This document shows positions 1 to 5,409 of a DNA stretch of 5,444 nt, one piece after another. The stretch lies in the NCBI GenBank assembly GCA_023264915.1, contig JAHFUU010000219.1, positions 1 through 5,444 on the forward strand. The letters are read 5' to 3'. Source of the DNA: Microthrixaceae bacterium. Its GTDB lineage: Bacteria; Actinomycetota; Acidimicrobiia; Acidimicrobiales; Acidimicrobilacustridaceae. The first letter of the stretch is position 1. Each line of letters begins with the position of its first letter. Made by a program: the position numbers and the translations under genes. The notes beneath the pieces were generated by a model. The model had not been told where the DNA came from and did not search any database. It saw nothing but the letters and a program-made list of their open reading frames with translations.

Positions 1-849
1 AAGCTCACCTTGAACGAACGATTCCCACGGCTGGCAGTTGCCCGAGTTGTCAGAGACGACGGGGCGCTGTACCTCGGCCCTGTTTCCTCTCAGCGAGTGG
101 CAAACCAGGTGATCGCAGCCATACACACGGCCGCGCCGCTTCGACGGTGCACCAAGCGTGTCGCCCTCGACAGCTCTGAGCCCCCGTGCACACCCGCTCA
201 GCTGGGCGTCTCGACATGCCCGTGCTCTGGAGACTGCTCAGCCGACCAGTACGGCCAGATCGTTTCGAGGGTCCTGCTCGGCTTGACCGACCATCCCGAG
301 CTGCTGCTCGAACCGCTGTCGGCACGCATCTCAGAGCTGAGCCTGGCCGAACGCTTCGAGGAAGCCGACGAGGCCCGAGACCGTGCCCAAGCGCTGGCCA
401 CGGCGATCCGCCGCACGCGCACCCTCTCACAGCTCCGAGAGGTCAGGTCGCTGGTCATCGAGTGGCCAGGCCTCGGCGGGGCCGAGATCGTCCGCGGCCA
501 GCTCGCCGCGACCTGGTCCAAGGACGGCCAGCCCAGCCTCTTCACCGGCACGCCCGACGCCAGCTCCACCGATGCCGCCGCCGACCTCACGCCGGCAACA
601 GCCGTTCCAAAAGAGCTCGTCGACGAGATGTCCGTGGTGGCCTCGTGGCTCGATCAGCACTCCCACCGGCTTCGGCTGGTGAGCGTCGACGGCGAGCTCT
701 CCAGCCAGATCCCCGCGCTGCGAAGCTTCCAGCCACGCAAGAAGCCAGCTGACTCGCGAGCTGCAACAACTGCACCAGGGCACGGGCTGCACCCGCCCTC
801 GACATCCCCTCGCCCACGGCGGGCTCGATCCATGGAGGTGCCCCGGTAG
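1..849 (+). CDS. DEDD exonuclease / GIY-YIG (UvrC-like) hybrid protein, C-terminal part
   Basis: This is the 3' part of a gene that begins before the window. The frame is open from base 1 (KLTLNERFPRLAVARVV), so the TTG at base 10 is not taken as the start. Residues from about 20 to 60 look like the end of a UvrC/Cho GIY-YIG nuclease domain (YLGP, then PLRRC). A Cys-rich segment with PCTPAQLG and CPCSGDC follows, then a Y..IVSRVLLGL helix. Around residues 105-130 the LAERFEEADEARDR stretch resembles a UVR (UvrB-contact) motif. In actinobacteria this arrangement is known from proteins that join an N-terminal DnaQ-like 3'-5' exonuclease to a UvrC-like nuclease, which suggests DNA repair in the cytoplasm. 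The exonuclease part and the GIY-YIG catalytic residues lie outside the window, so the fusion is inferred. A plain Cho/UvrC-like protein is the alternative. The last 40 or so residues are Pro/Arg-rich and look disordered. Confidence 0.8.
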   Translation, partial: KLTLNERFPRLAVARVVRDDGALYLGPVSSQRVANQVIAAIHTAAPLRRCTKRVALDSSEPPCTPAQLGVSTCPCSGDCSADQYGQIVSRVLLGLTDHPELLLEPLSARISELSLAERFEEADEARDRAQALATAIRRTRTLSQLREVRSLVIEWPGLGGAEIVRGQLAATWSKDGQPSLFTGTPDASSTDAAADLTPATAVPKELVDEMSVVASWLDQHSHRLRLVSVDGELSSQIPALRSFQPRKKPADSRAATTAPGHGLHPPSTSPRPRRARSMEVPR

Positions 850-858
850 CCTTGGCCC

Positions 859-1644
859 ATGGAGCTGCTCTGGATAGTCGCCGCGGTGATGTTGTTGATG
901 TTGCTCGCGATGCTCGCGGTCATCGGTGTCATGGTGGGGATCACGGGTTGGAAGCTCGACATGCGCAACCGCGTCGACGTGAGCCGCCCCAGCGCCGCAC
1001 CCATGAGCTGGCTCGTCGCGCCGACAGGTGCCGCGGGGCTTCACCGCGGCCTGCGGGACACCGCCACGATGCTCCGCCGGCTGGGTCCCTTGGACGAGCA
1101 GGCTTCCCGGGGCACGACCGATCACCTCCGCGCGCAGCTGCTCTGCCAGGCGGCGGTGCTGGACCGCGATCTCATCTCGGCCAGTCGGATGCCCCAGCCC
1201 CACCGGCGCCGCGTCGTGCGCGACCTCCGTGCCCAGGCTGCCGAGCTCGAGCGACTGAGCCGGCGTGCAGCCGAGCTCACTCGACGGACAAGTGCCGGAT
1301 CTGGCACAGGTCGCGACGAGGCGCCCGAAGTGGCACTCTCGAGGATCGCCGAACGCCTCACCCTTCTCGAGAACGCCGAAGCTGAGCTGGCCGATGTCGA
1401 GCGAGCCAACGGCCTACTCGACGCCGAGCGCCTGATCGCGGAGCGGCCCGCAGCCGCCGGTGGCAGGCCCGCAGCTGTGCCTCATCCCATGGGACTACCG
1501 CCGACCAGCCCTACAGGAATACCCGAGATGCCCGCACCCAGCCCGGCTGATCTCGCAAGCCAGGTTCCACCCAGGCGAGCCCGGCCCGGCACGAGGCTTC
1601 CAACCGATCGCAGACCCGGCCGCGGACCTGGCCCCCGATCCTGA
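859..1644 (+). CDS. single-pass membrane protein with helical domain, unknown function
   Basis: I do not recognise the family. Residues 3-30 are strongly hydrophobic (IVAAVMLLMLLAMLAVIGVM) and form one N-terminal membrane helix or uncleaved signal anchor. A conserved-looking patch SWLVAP lies near residue 50. Residues 60-190 are rich in Arg, Glu, Leu and Ala (RDLRAQAAELERLSRRAAEL; LTLLENAEAELADVE) and should be helical, probably coiled coil. Residues 195-261 are Pro/Gly/Arg-rich and low in complexity. The gene starts 9 bases after the stop of the exonuclease-like gene and in the same frame, so co-transcription is likely. GGAGG at 834-838 is about 20 bases from the ATG, farther than usual, so initiation may depend on coupling to upstream translation. 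The ATG is chosen because an in-frame TAG lies four codons upstream and a later start would cut the membrane helix. The membrane anchor suggests an envelope role, but no activity can be assigned. Confidence 0.7.
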   Translation: MELLWIVAAVMLLMLLAMLAVIGVMVGITGWKLDMRNRVDVSRPSAAPMSWLVAPTGAAGLHRGLRDTATMLRRLGPLDEQASRGTTDHLRAQLLCQAAVLDRDLISASRMPQPHRRRVVRDLRAQAAELERLSRRAAELTRRTSAGSGTGRDEAPEVALSRIAERLTLLENAEAELADVERANGLLDAERLIAERPAAAGGRPAAVPHPMGLPPTSPTGIPEMPAPSPADLASQVPPRRARPGTRLPTDRRPGRGPGPRS

Positions 1645-1674
1645 GGCCACCGCTCGCGGCCGTTGCTCGGCGAG
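1645..1674. other. convergent intergenic gap with weak dyad
   Basis: Thirty bases separate the stops of the converging membrane-protein gene and trpD. GGCC at 1645-1648 can pair with GGCC at 1658-1661, and a CCGC/GCGG pair lies inside, so a short GC hairpin is possible on either strand. No T-run follows on either side. A bidirectional terminator would be expected here, but the sequence supports it only weakly. Confidence 0.25.
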
Positions 1675-2724
1675 TCACTCCGCTGTGGCAGCAGCGATCA
1701 GGGCATCGAGCGCGTCGGCCGCGCGGCCCCGGTCTATGGACTGAAACGCCGCCTCGAGCCCCGTCGCGAGATCGCTCGCCGAACCCGCCACCACCAGCCC
1801 CGCCGCAGCGTTCAAAGCCACCATGTCCCTGTAGGGGCCGCGCTCACCCGCGAAGATCCTGCGCGCGATGTCCGCGTTCGTCTCGGGATCGCCACCGGCG
1901 AGGTCTTCAGGGGCCACCAGGCCGAGGCCGAGGCTTTGCGGGCTCAGCTGGTACTCCCTCACCTCACCACCGTGAAGCTCGAAGATCGTGCTGGGCCCTG
2001 TGGTGGTCAACTCGTCGAGACCGTTGTGGCCGTGAACCACCATCGCGTGACTCATCTGCCTGGCCTTCAAGACACCGACGATGGTGGGCGCGGTTCGCAG
2101 GTCACCCACACCGATCACCTGGCGGCGCACGCGCGCCGGATGCGAGACGGGGCCGAGGAAGTTCATCACTGTCGGTACGCCCAGCTCGGCACGGACCGGT
2201 GCGGCATGCCGCATTGCGGGGTGGAACAGGCGCGCATAGCAGAACCCGATGCCCGCCGACATGAGGCATCCGATGACCGCGGGACCGTCGAGCTCTACGG
2301 GCACCCCGAGGGCCTCGAGCACGTCGAAGGAGCCGCTGGTGGAGGATGCCCGGCGGTTGCCGTGCTTGAGCACGTGCGCACCCGCGCCAGCAGCCACGAA
2401 GCTGGCCATGGTGGACACGTTGAGAGCTGCGAACCGTCTCGATGGCCCGCCGCCGGTTCCCACGATGTCAACCGGGTCGATCCCGGCGGGCACGTCGATC
2501 GGGGCGGCCGCGTCGAGCATGGCATCGCTCATCCCCACGACCTCTTCAGGGGTCTCGCCCTTCATCCGCAACGCGATTATGAACGCTGCGATCTGGGAAT
2601 GGGCCGCGTTGCCTTCGAGCACCTCGCCCATCGCGGCCGCAGACTCCGCCGCGGTCAGGTCGCGCCCCTCGGTCAGGGTGGCCAGCACTGCCTTCCAGCC
2701 ACCGATGTCAGCCAAGCGAGTCAT
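1675..2724 (-). CDS. trpD: anthranilate phosphoribosyltransferase
   Basis: TrpD transfers the phosphoribosyl group of PRPP to anthranilate, the second step of tryptophan synthesis, in the cytoplasm. At 349 residues it has the family's usual length. Residues 1-75 match the helical N-terminal domain. DIVGTGG at 86-92 is the PRPP loop, NVST is at 102-105, KHGNR at 120-124, and SSTSGSFDVLEALGV at 127-141. HP at 168-169 and R178 of PVRAELG lie in the anthranilate-binding region. NFLGP is at 188-192, and D237-E238 of GLDELTTT is the metal-binding pair. Two departures are visible: the GTGGD aspartate is replaced (GTGGGPSRRFAAL before NVST, about three residues longer than usual), and NLLGPLTNPA reads NFLGPVSHPA. 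Other catalytic motifs are intact, so an active enzyme is likely. No trpE, trpG, trpC or trpF is nearby. The WhiB gene lies 41 bases upstream on the same strand. No clear ribosome binding site precedes the ATG. Confidence 0.95.
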   Translation of the reverse strand: MTRLADIGGWKAVLATLTEGRDLTAAESAAAMGEVLEGNAAHSQIAAFIIALRMKGETPEEVVGMSDAMLDAAAPIDVPAGIDPVDIVGTGGGPSRRFAALNVSTMASFVAAGAGAHVLKHGNRRASSTSGSFDVLEALGVPVELDGPAVIGCLMSAGIGFCYARLFHPAMRHAAPVRAELGVPTVMNFLGPVSHPARVRRQVIGVGDLRTAPTIVGVLKARQMSHAMVVHGHNGLDELTTTGPSTIFELHGGEVREYQLSPQSLGLGLVAPEDLAGGDPETNADIARRIFAGERGPYRDMVALNAAAGLVVAGSASDLATGLEAAFQSIDRGRAADALDALIAAATAE

Positions 2725-2733
2725 GGGTGACGA

Positions 2734-2739
2734 AGCGTA
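2734..2739 (-). promoter_or_regulatory. possible -10 box for leaderless trpD transcript
   Basis: On the minus strand TACGCT (pattern TANNNT) ends 9 bases before the trpD ATG, and no Shine-Dalgarno sequence lies between. This spacing places a transcription start at or next to the ATG, as in leaderless actinobacterial mRNAs. No convincing -35 hexamer is seen, and a TANNNT match is common by chance. Confidence 0.3.
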
Positions 2740-2765
2740 CCGTGGGCGATGCTCGAGGACGGGTG

Positions 2766-3029
2766 TCAGGCGGACCGGCGACCAGCAGCGGCATAGGCGG
2801 CCCGTCGGCGCTGGCGGATTATCCGGCGGCGCTCGCGCTCAGTTGCGCCACCCCAGATGCCCTCCTTCTCGCGGAAGCCCAAAGCGTGCTCGAGGCACTC
2901 GTTCTGCACCGAGCAGACCGCGCAGACCGACTTGGCGTCGGTTGCGTCCTCATCCTCATCTGAGTGGGGGTAGAAGATCGTTGGATCGAGGCCGTTGCAG
3001 GCGGCCTTCGCTCGCCAGGGCTGTTTCAT
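2766..3029 (-). CDS. WhiB-family iron-sulfur transcriptional regulator
   Basis: From the ATG at 3029 the product has 87 residues, typical for WhiB-like (Wbl) proteins. It has the four cluster cysteines C11, C36, C39 and C45 (CX24CX2CX5C), which in this family bind a 4Fe-4S cluster sensitive to oxygen or nitric oxide. The family turn GIWGG is at 57-61. A basic tail follows (ERERRRIIRQRRR), expected to contact DNA. The opening WRAKAAC and DPTIFYP (family form DPELFFP) also fit. Wbl proteins usually act with the housekeeping sigma factor; the paralogue here cannot be told. The same frame stays open to a GTG at 3320, adding 97 residues. That extension has no WhiB similarity, weaker third-codon-position GC bias, and overlaps a perfect inverted repeat, so the short start is preferred although its ribosome binding site is poor. 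Upstream lies the DUF3501 gene and downstream trpD, all on the same strand. Confidence 0.93.
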   Translation of the reverse strand: MKQPWRAKAACNGLDPTIFYPHSDEDEDATDAKSVCAVCSVQNECLEHALGFREKEGIWGGATERERRRIIRQRRRAAYAAAGRRSA

Positions 3030-3209
3030 CCGGGACTGCTCGTTTCCACGTTTCGTTGGAGATGAGATAGCTGCGCTGCCGAGTATCGCAACGCCAGCCG
3101 CGCCCTGTCCAAACGGCGCCCCCTTCCAGTGGCACTCACTGTAGTTGGTTTGCCAGGGACCACCCCTGAACTGGTGAGCAGACAGACCACACATGTGCCT
3201 GAGGTCAGC

Positions 3210-3225
3210 CGAGCCACCTGGCTCG
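3210..3225. repeat. 6-bp perfect hairpin with 4-base loop
   Basis: CGAGCC (3210-3215) and GGCTCG (3220-3225) are exact reverse complements around the loop ACCT. It sits six bases left of the larger inverted repeat at 3231-3277 in the WhiB upstream region. It could be an operator or an RNA hairpin. There is no T-run, so a classical intrinsic terminator is unlikely. Confidence 0.45.
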
Positions 3226-3230
3226 CCGGT

Positions 3231-3277
3231 CGGCGCTTGCACACATCGACAACAGATCGTCGGAACTGCAAGCGCCG
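3231..3277. repeat. perfect 11-bp inverted repeat with inner stem, copy 1 of a shared element
   Basis: CGGCGCTTGCA (3231-3241) is the exact reverse complement of TGCAAGCGCCG (3267-3277), with 25 bases between. Inside, CGAC (3247-3250) can pair with GTCG (3259-3262) around an 8-base loop, giving a two-stage hairpin. The left arm and following bases resemble 5410-5434 near the window end. It starts 40 bases past the DUF3501 stop and more than 200 bases before the WhiB ATG. It may end the upstream transcript, form an mRNA leader structure, or be a dispersed palindromic repeat. No T-run follows on either strand. Confidence 0.65.
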
Positions 3278-3294
3278 GTTCCCTCGGGGGCTGC

Positions 3295-3311
3295 GCCTCT
3301 GCCCCTGAGGC
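3295..3311 (-). terminator. weak hairpin directly after the DUF3501 gene
   Basis: GCCTC (3295-3299) and GAGGC (3307-3311) are exact reverse complements around a 7-base loop, starting six bases after the DUF3501 stop on the minus strand. A second overlapping pairing (GGGGGC with GCCTCT, 3286-3299, with two G-U pairs) is also possible. Position favours a transcript-end role, but the stem is short and no U-run follows, so the call is tentative. Confidence 0.25.
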
Positions 3312-3316
3312 GTTGG

Positions 3317-3928
3317 TCACCCGCCGTTGCGCAGGTCCTCGAGCAACTCGGTGTGGCTCTGTTCACCCAGGACGGTTGCATGGTCGTAGGCGGGATGGGT
3401 GACCGCCAGGGCGACCGGTTCAGCCTCGAAGGCGGCCACCTGACGTGGACTGAGCGAGAAGTGCACGTAGTGAACCGACGCCGTCGTGTCCTCGCGCGTG
3501 AGCTTCTCGGCATGGTCGGGGTCGACGATGCATCTGACCGGCTCGCCGCCCGTGCCGTCGGGGCCGGCGCCGATCCGAAGCTCGACCTGGGTCTCGACAC
3601 CGACCAGCGCGGGAAGCCACTTGCGCAGCTGCTCTTCGGAGGTGAGCTCGATGAACATCGTGGCGGCCAGCTCGCCGGGTTCAGGGATGAGCGGGTTGTA
3701 CACACGCAACTCGTTGGCGATCTGGTCGTCGGTGATGAGCTTCTCGGCTCGGGCCATCTCCTGTACCTGGAACCGGATGGTGCTGGCATTCTCGAACACG
3801 AAGGTGATCAGCGGTCCCACACTGATGCGGCGCTTGGTCTTGAGGTCGATGATGAAACGGCGGAACTCGTCACGCTCGCGCTCATAGGCGCGAAGGTCCG
3901 CGATGTCGGCGTGGTCGAGCTTGGCCAT
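3317..3928 (-). CDS. DUF3501 family protein
   Basis: The 203-residue product matches the DUF3501 pattern in length and motifs: LRAYERERDEFRRFII near the N-terminus, K-x-RRISVGPLITFVFEN at about 32-47, and TIRFQVQEMARAEK at 50-63. Then come RVYNPLIPEPGELAATMFIEL and a C-terminal half with HYVHFSLSP. No signal peptide, membrane segment or Cys motif is seen, so it is probably a soluble cytoplasmic protein. Its function is unknown. In many bacteria genes of this family lie beside a GlpC/HdrD-like iron-sulfur protein and often rubrerythrin, which suggests a partner or accessory of that protein. Here the start is 12 bases after the stop of the Hdr-like gene, with GGAG five bases before the ATG, so the two form an operon. 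Its stop TGA overlaps a GTG (GTGA at 3320-3317) that opens the extended WhiB frame, probably by chance. Confidence 0.85.
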   Translation of the reverse strand: MAKLDHADIADLRAYERERDEFRRFIIDLKTKRRISVGPLITFVFENASTIRFQVQEMARAEKLITDDQIANELRVYNPLIPEPGELAATMFIELTSEEQLRKWLPALVGVETQVELRIGAGPDGTGGEPVRCIVDPDHAEKLTREDTTASVHYVHFSLSPRQVAAFEAEPVALAVTHPAYDHATVLGEQSHTELLEDLRNGG

Positions 3929-3933
3929 GGCTG

Positions 3934-3937
3934 CTCC
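3934..3937 (-). promoter_or_regulatory. ribosome binding site of the DUF3501 gene
   Basis: On the minus strand GGAG sits five bases before the ATG at 3928, within the 12-base gap after the Hdr-like gene. It is the clearest Shine-Dalgarno signal in the window and supports both this start and translation from a shared transcript. Confidence 0.65.
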
Positions 3938-3940
3938 GTT

Positions 3941-5266
3941 TCAATCGCGCTCAGCTGGGATCCCGTATGCACGGGCGAGGAACTGCATCGGGTGGGTCGG
4001 CTCGTGACCGGTCTCTTCGCGGATCCCGCCGTTGGCAAGGTTGCAGTCCCCTGTCACCTCGTCGCCGGGGGCAGCCTGGATCGCCCTGACCATCTTCTGC
4101 GCCACCTGCCGGGAGGCCTCGTAGTTGGCGGCTCGCAGCCCCCACGTGCCGTCGATCGCGGAGCATTCGGCCACGACGGTGACCTTCGTCCCCGTGAGCT
4201 TCATGAGGTCCCGGCTGCGGTAGCCGATGTTCTGGGCACGCAGGTGACACGGCGCGTGGTAGGTGGTCGCCTCGGGCACGTCGCCCTCGAAGGTCTCATC
4301 CATCGTGGTGCCGGGATCCTTGCGCAACTTCCACAAGTACTCCGAGGTGTCATAGGTGTTCTCGGCGACGGCCTCTGCGTTGGGGCCACCGATGTAGTCG
4401 ACGTAGTCCTTCTTCAACACATAGCTGCACGTCGGCTGGGGCACCACGATGTCGCGCCCCTCGCGCACGGCTGCCGCCAGCACGGCGAGGTTCTTGCGAC
4501 CCTGCCTGACGAAGTTGTCGACGTCACCAGAGTGCAGCCACGGCGCGCCGCAGCAACGCTGGCCCTCTGGCAAGGAGCAGTCGACCCCGTTGCGCTCGAA
4601 GACCTTCACGAGATCCTGGCCGATCGCGGGGTTCTGGTACTCGACCATGCAGGTCGGGAAGAGGGCAACCTTGGCCTGGTCGGATCCAACTCGGTTCTGG
4701 CCCCTCGACCCGTCGGCCTTGCGCCGCTTGAACCAGGTCGAGAACCGCGTCCTGGCATAGGGAGGCAGCACACGCTGCGCGGCGATGCCCGTCACCGCTT
4801 GCATCAGCCGCCTGGTCCGAGAGCCGGGCGTGCCGATGGCCTTGTTGACAAGACCGGCCGCGGCGGAGTTGACCTTCCCGGCCAGGTCTGTGCGCCCCAT
4901 GGCCTGGTCGGTCAGTCGTACCGACACCTTCCTCGGCTGGTCCCGAAACCTGACCTGCTTCGCACGGAGCATCATGCGCGGGAAGTCGATGTTCCACTCG
5001 CTCTGGCCCGGGATGTAGGGGCAGTTGACGTAGCAGAGCTTGCAGTTGAAGCACTCGTCGACCACACGGTCCTGTTGTGCCGGAGTGAGCCGCGCCGAGT
5101 CCTGGTCGTCGAACCGGTCGATCATCTCGAACAGCGACGGGAAGGCCGTGCAGAACTTGAAGCAGAGCCGGCACCCATGGCACAGGTCAAAGACCCGGGT
5201 CAGCTCGTCGCGCAGATCGTTCTGGTCGAAGTAGGTCGGATGGAACGGGTCATAGGTCGTGGTCAC
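3941..5266 (-). CDS. heterodisulfide-reductase / GlpC-like iron-sulfur oxidoreductase subunit
   Basis: This 441-residue protein combines a two-cluster ferredoxin domain with two cysteine-rich CCG domains, as in HdrD, GlpC and LutA/GlcF relatives. C29, C32, C35 and C39 (CHGCRLCFKFC) and C72, C75, C78 and C82 (CFNCKLCYVNCP) should bind two 4Fe-4S clusters. Residues 110-195 are a basic linker. The first CCG domain has C206 (FPTC), C238-C239-G240 (RCCGAP) and C280. The second has C340 (HAPCH), but its CCG reads ECSAIDGTWG (C368), followed by C408 (GDCNLA). This CS..DGT form is recalled from the subgroup found with DUF3501 and rubrerythrin. No membrane helix is seen. The role is likely electron transfer or redox catalysis with an unknown substrate; no flavin or lactate/glycerol-3-phosphate dehydrogenase partner is in the window. 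An in-frame TAG lies four codons before the GTG, so this is the first possible start. DUF3501 follows in the same operon. Confidence 0.88.
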   Translation of the reverse strand: MTTTYDPFHPTYFDQNDLRDELTRVFDLCHGCRLCFKFCTAFPSLFEMIDRFDDQDSARLTPAQQDRVVDECFNCKLCYVNCPYIPGQSEWNIDFPRMMLRAKQVRFRDQPRKVSVRLTDQAMGRTDLAGKVNSAAAGLVNKAIGTPGSRTRRLMQAVTGIAAQRVLPPYARTRFSTWFKRRKADGSRGQNRVGSDQAKVALFPTCMVEYQNPAIGQDLVKVFERNGVDCSLPEGQRCCGAPWLHSGDVDNFVRQGRKNLAVLAAAVREGRDIVVPQPTCSYVLKKDYVDYIGGPNAEAVAENTYDTSEYLWKLRKDPGTTMDETFEGDVPEATTYHAPCHLRAQNIGYRSRDLMKLTGTKVTVVAECSAIDGTWGLRAANYEASRQVAQKMVRAIQAAPGDEVTGDCNLANGGIREETGHEPTHPMQFLARAYGIPAERD

Positions 5267-5272
5267 TTCGCG

Positions 5273-5278
5273 AAGCTA
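5273..5278 (-). promoter_or_regulatory. possible -10 box for a leaderless GTG start
   Basis: On the minus strand TAGCTT (TANNNT) ends six bases before the GTG of the Hdr-like gene, which would put the transcription start at the initiation codon. The only Shine-Dalgarno-like alternative, AGGGG, is 12 bases away and overlaps the in-frame TAG region. No good -35 hexamer is seen. Confidence 0.3.
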
Positions 5279-5310
5279 CCCCTTGCTCGCGACGGGGATG
5301 AGTACGGGCA

Positions 5311-5330
5311 GGGGGACCGCACGGCCCCCC
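5311..5330. repeat. GC-rich 20-base dyad
   Basis: GGGGG (5311-5315) faces CCCCC (5326-5330), and CCG (5317-5319) faces CGG (5322-5324), with a single A-C mismatch between the two stems. It lies 45-64 bases upstream of the Hdr-like start. It could be an operator or the remnant of a terminator for a plus-strand transcript. No T-run follows. Confidence 0.4.
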
Positions 5331-5355
5331 TGAATCGCAGGCTCGGGTGCATCAC

Positions 5356-5368
5356 GGGGCTACGCCCC
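5356..5368. repeat. 5-bp perfect hairpin GGGGC-TAC-GCCCC
   Basis: The arms at 5356-5360 and 5364-5368 are exact reverse complements around TAC. The 18 bases from 5356 resemble GGGGCTGCGCCTCTGCCC at 3287-3304 (16 of 18 identical), beside the other copy of the shared element. Such GC hairpins are common in GC-rich genomes, so the likeness alone is weak. Confidence 0.35.
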
Positions 5369-5409
5369 TGCCCACCGAGCCATGTGCCTGCGCGCCGCCC
5401 CATGAGTCA

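Larger units (their letters stand above)
3030..3316 (-). promoter_or_regulatory. structured upstream region of the WhiB gene
   Basis: These 287 bases between the DUF3501 stop and the WhiB start hold no convincing gene. They are less GC-biased than the flanking genes. They contain an 8-bp palindrome CACATGTG (3190-3197), a hairpin CGAGCC-ACCT-GGCTCG (3210-3225), an 11-bp inverted repeat (3231-3277) and a hairpin just after the DUF3501 stop (3295-3311). A TANNNT match on the minus strand (TACAGT, 3143-3138) could be a -10 box about 110 bases before the WhiB ATG, without a recognisable -35. The stretch probably holds the end of the Hdr-like/DUF3501 transcript and the WhiB promoter with a long leader. 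Wbl genes often have long leaders, but the exact promoter cannot be fixed here. Confidence 0.5.

Noticed and set aside
847..859. Stop-codon readthrough joining the nuclease hybrid to the membrane protein
   Set aside because: The two genes share a frame across one TAG, but the downstream gene has its own ATG and an N-terminal membrane helix that would be buried in a fusion. One-in-three frame agreement is expected by chance.
427..1203. Minus-strand open frame of 258 codons
   Set aside because: It crosses the boundary between two plus-strand genes. It is rich in Arg, His and Gly without motifs, and overlaps the well-supported nuclease and membrane-helix coding.
1663..2730. Long plus-strand open frame of 355 codons opposite trpD
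   Set aside because: It mirrors trpD almost exactly. Its composition (His, Arg and Gly-rich, no domain) is that of an antisense shadow in GC-rich DNA, while the minus strand carries clear TrpD motifs.
3110..3320. RNA gene or riboswitch in the WhiB upstream region
   Set aside because: The inverted repeats are real, but no known riboswitch core or tRNA-like fold was recognised. Described only as structured intergenic DNA.
3205..3789. Minus-strand open frame of 194 codons overlapping DUF3501
   Set aside because: Out-of-frame reading of the DUF3501 gene, dominated by Ser, Arg and Pro. The overlapping frame has recognisable family motifs.
4524..5183. Minus-strand open frame of 219 codons inside the Hdr-like gene
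   Set aside because: Arg/Gly/Pro-rich shadow of the Hdr-like gene; the cysteine motifs lie in the other frame.
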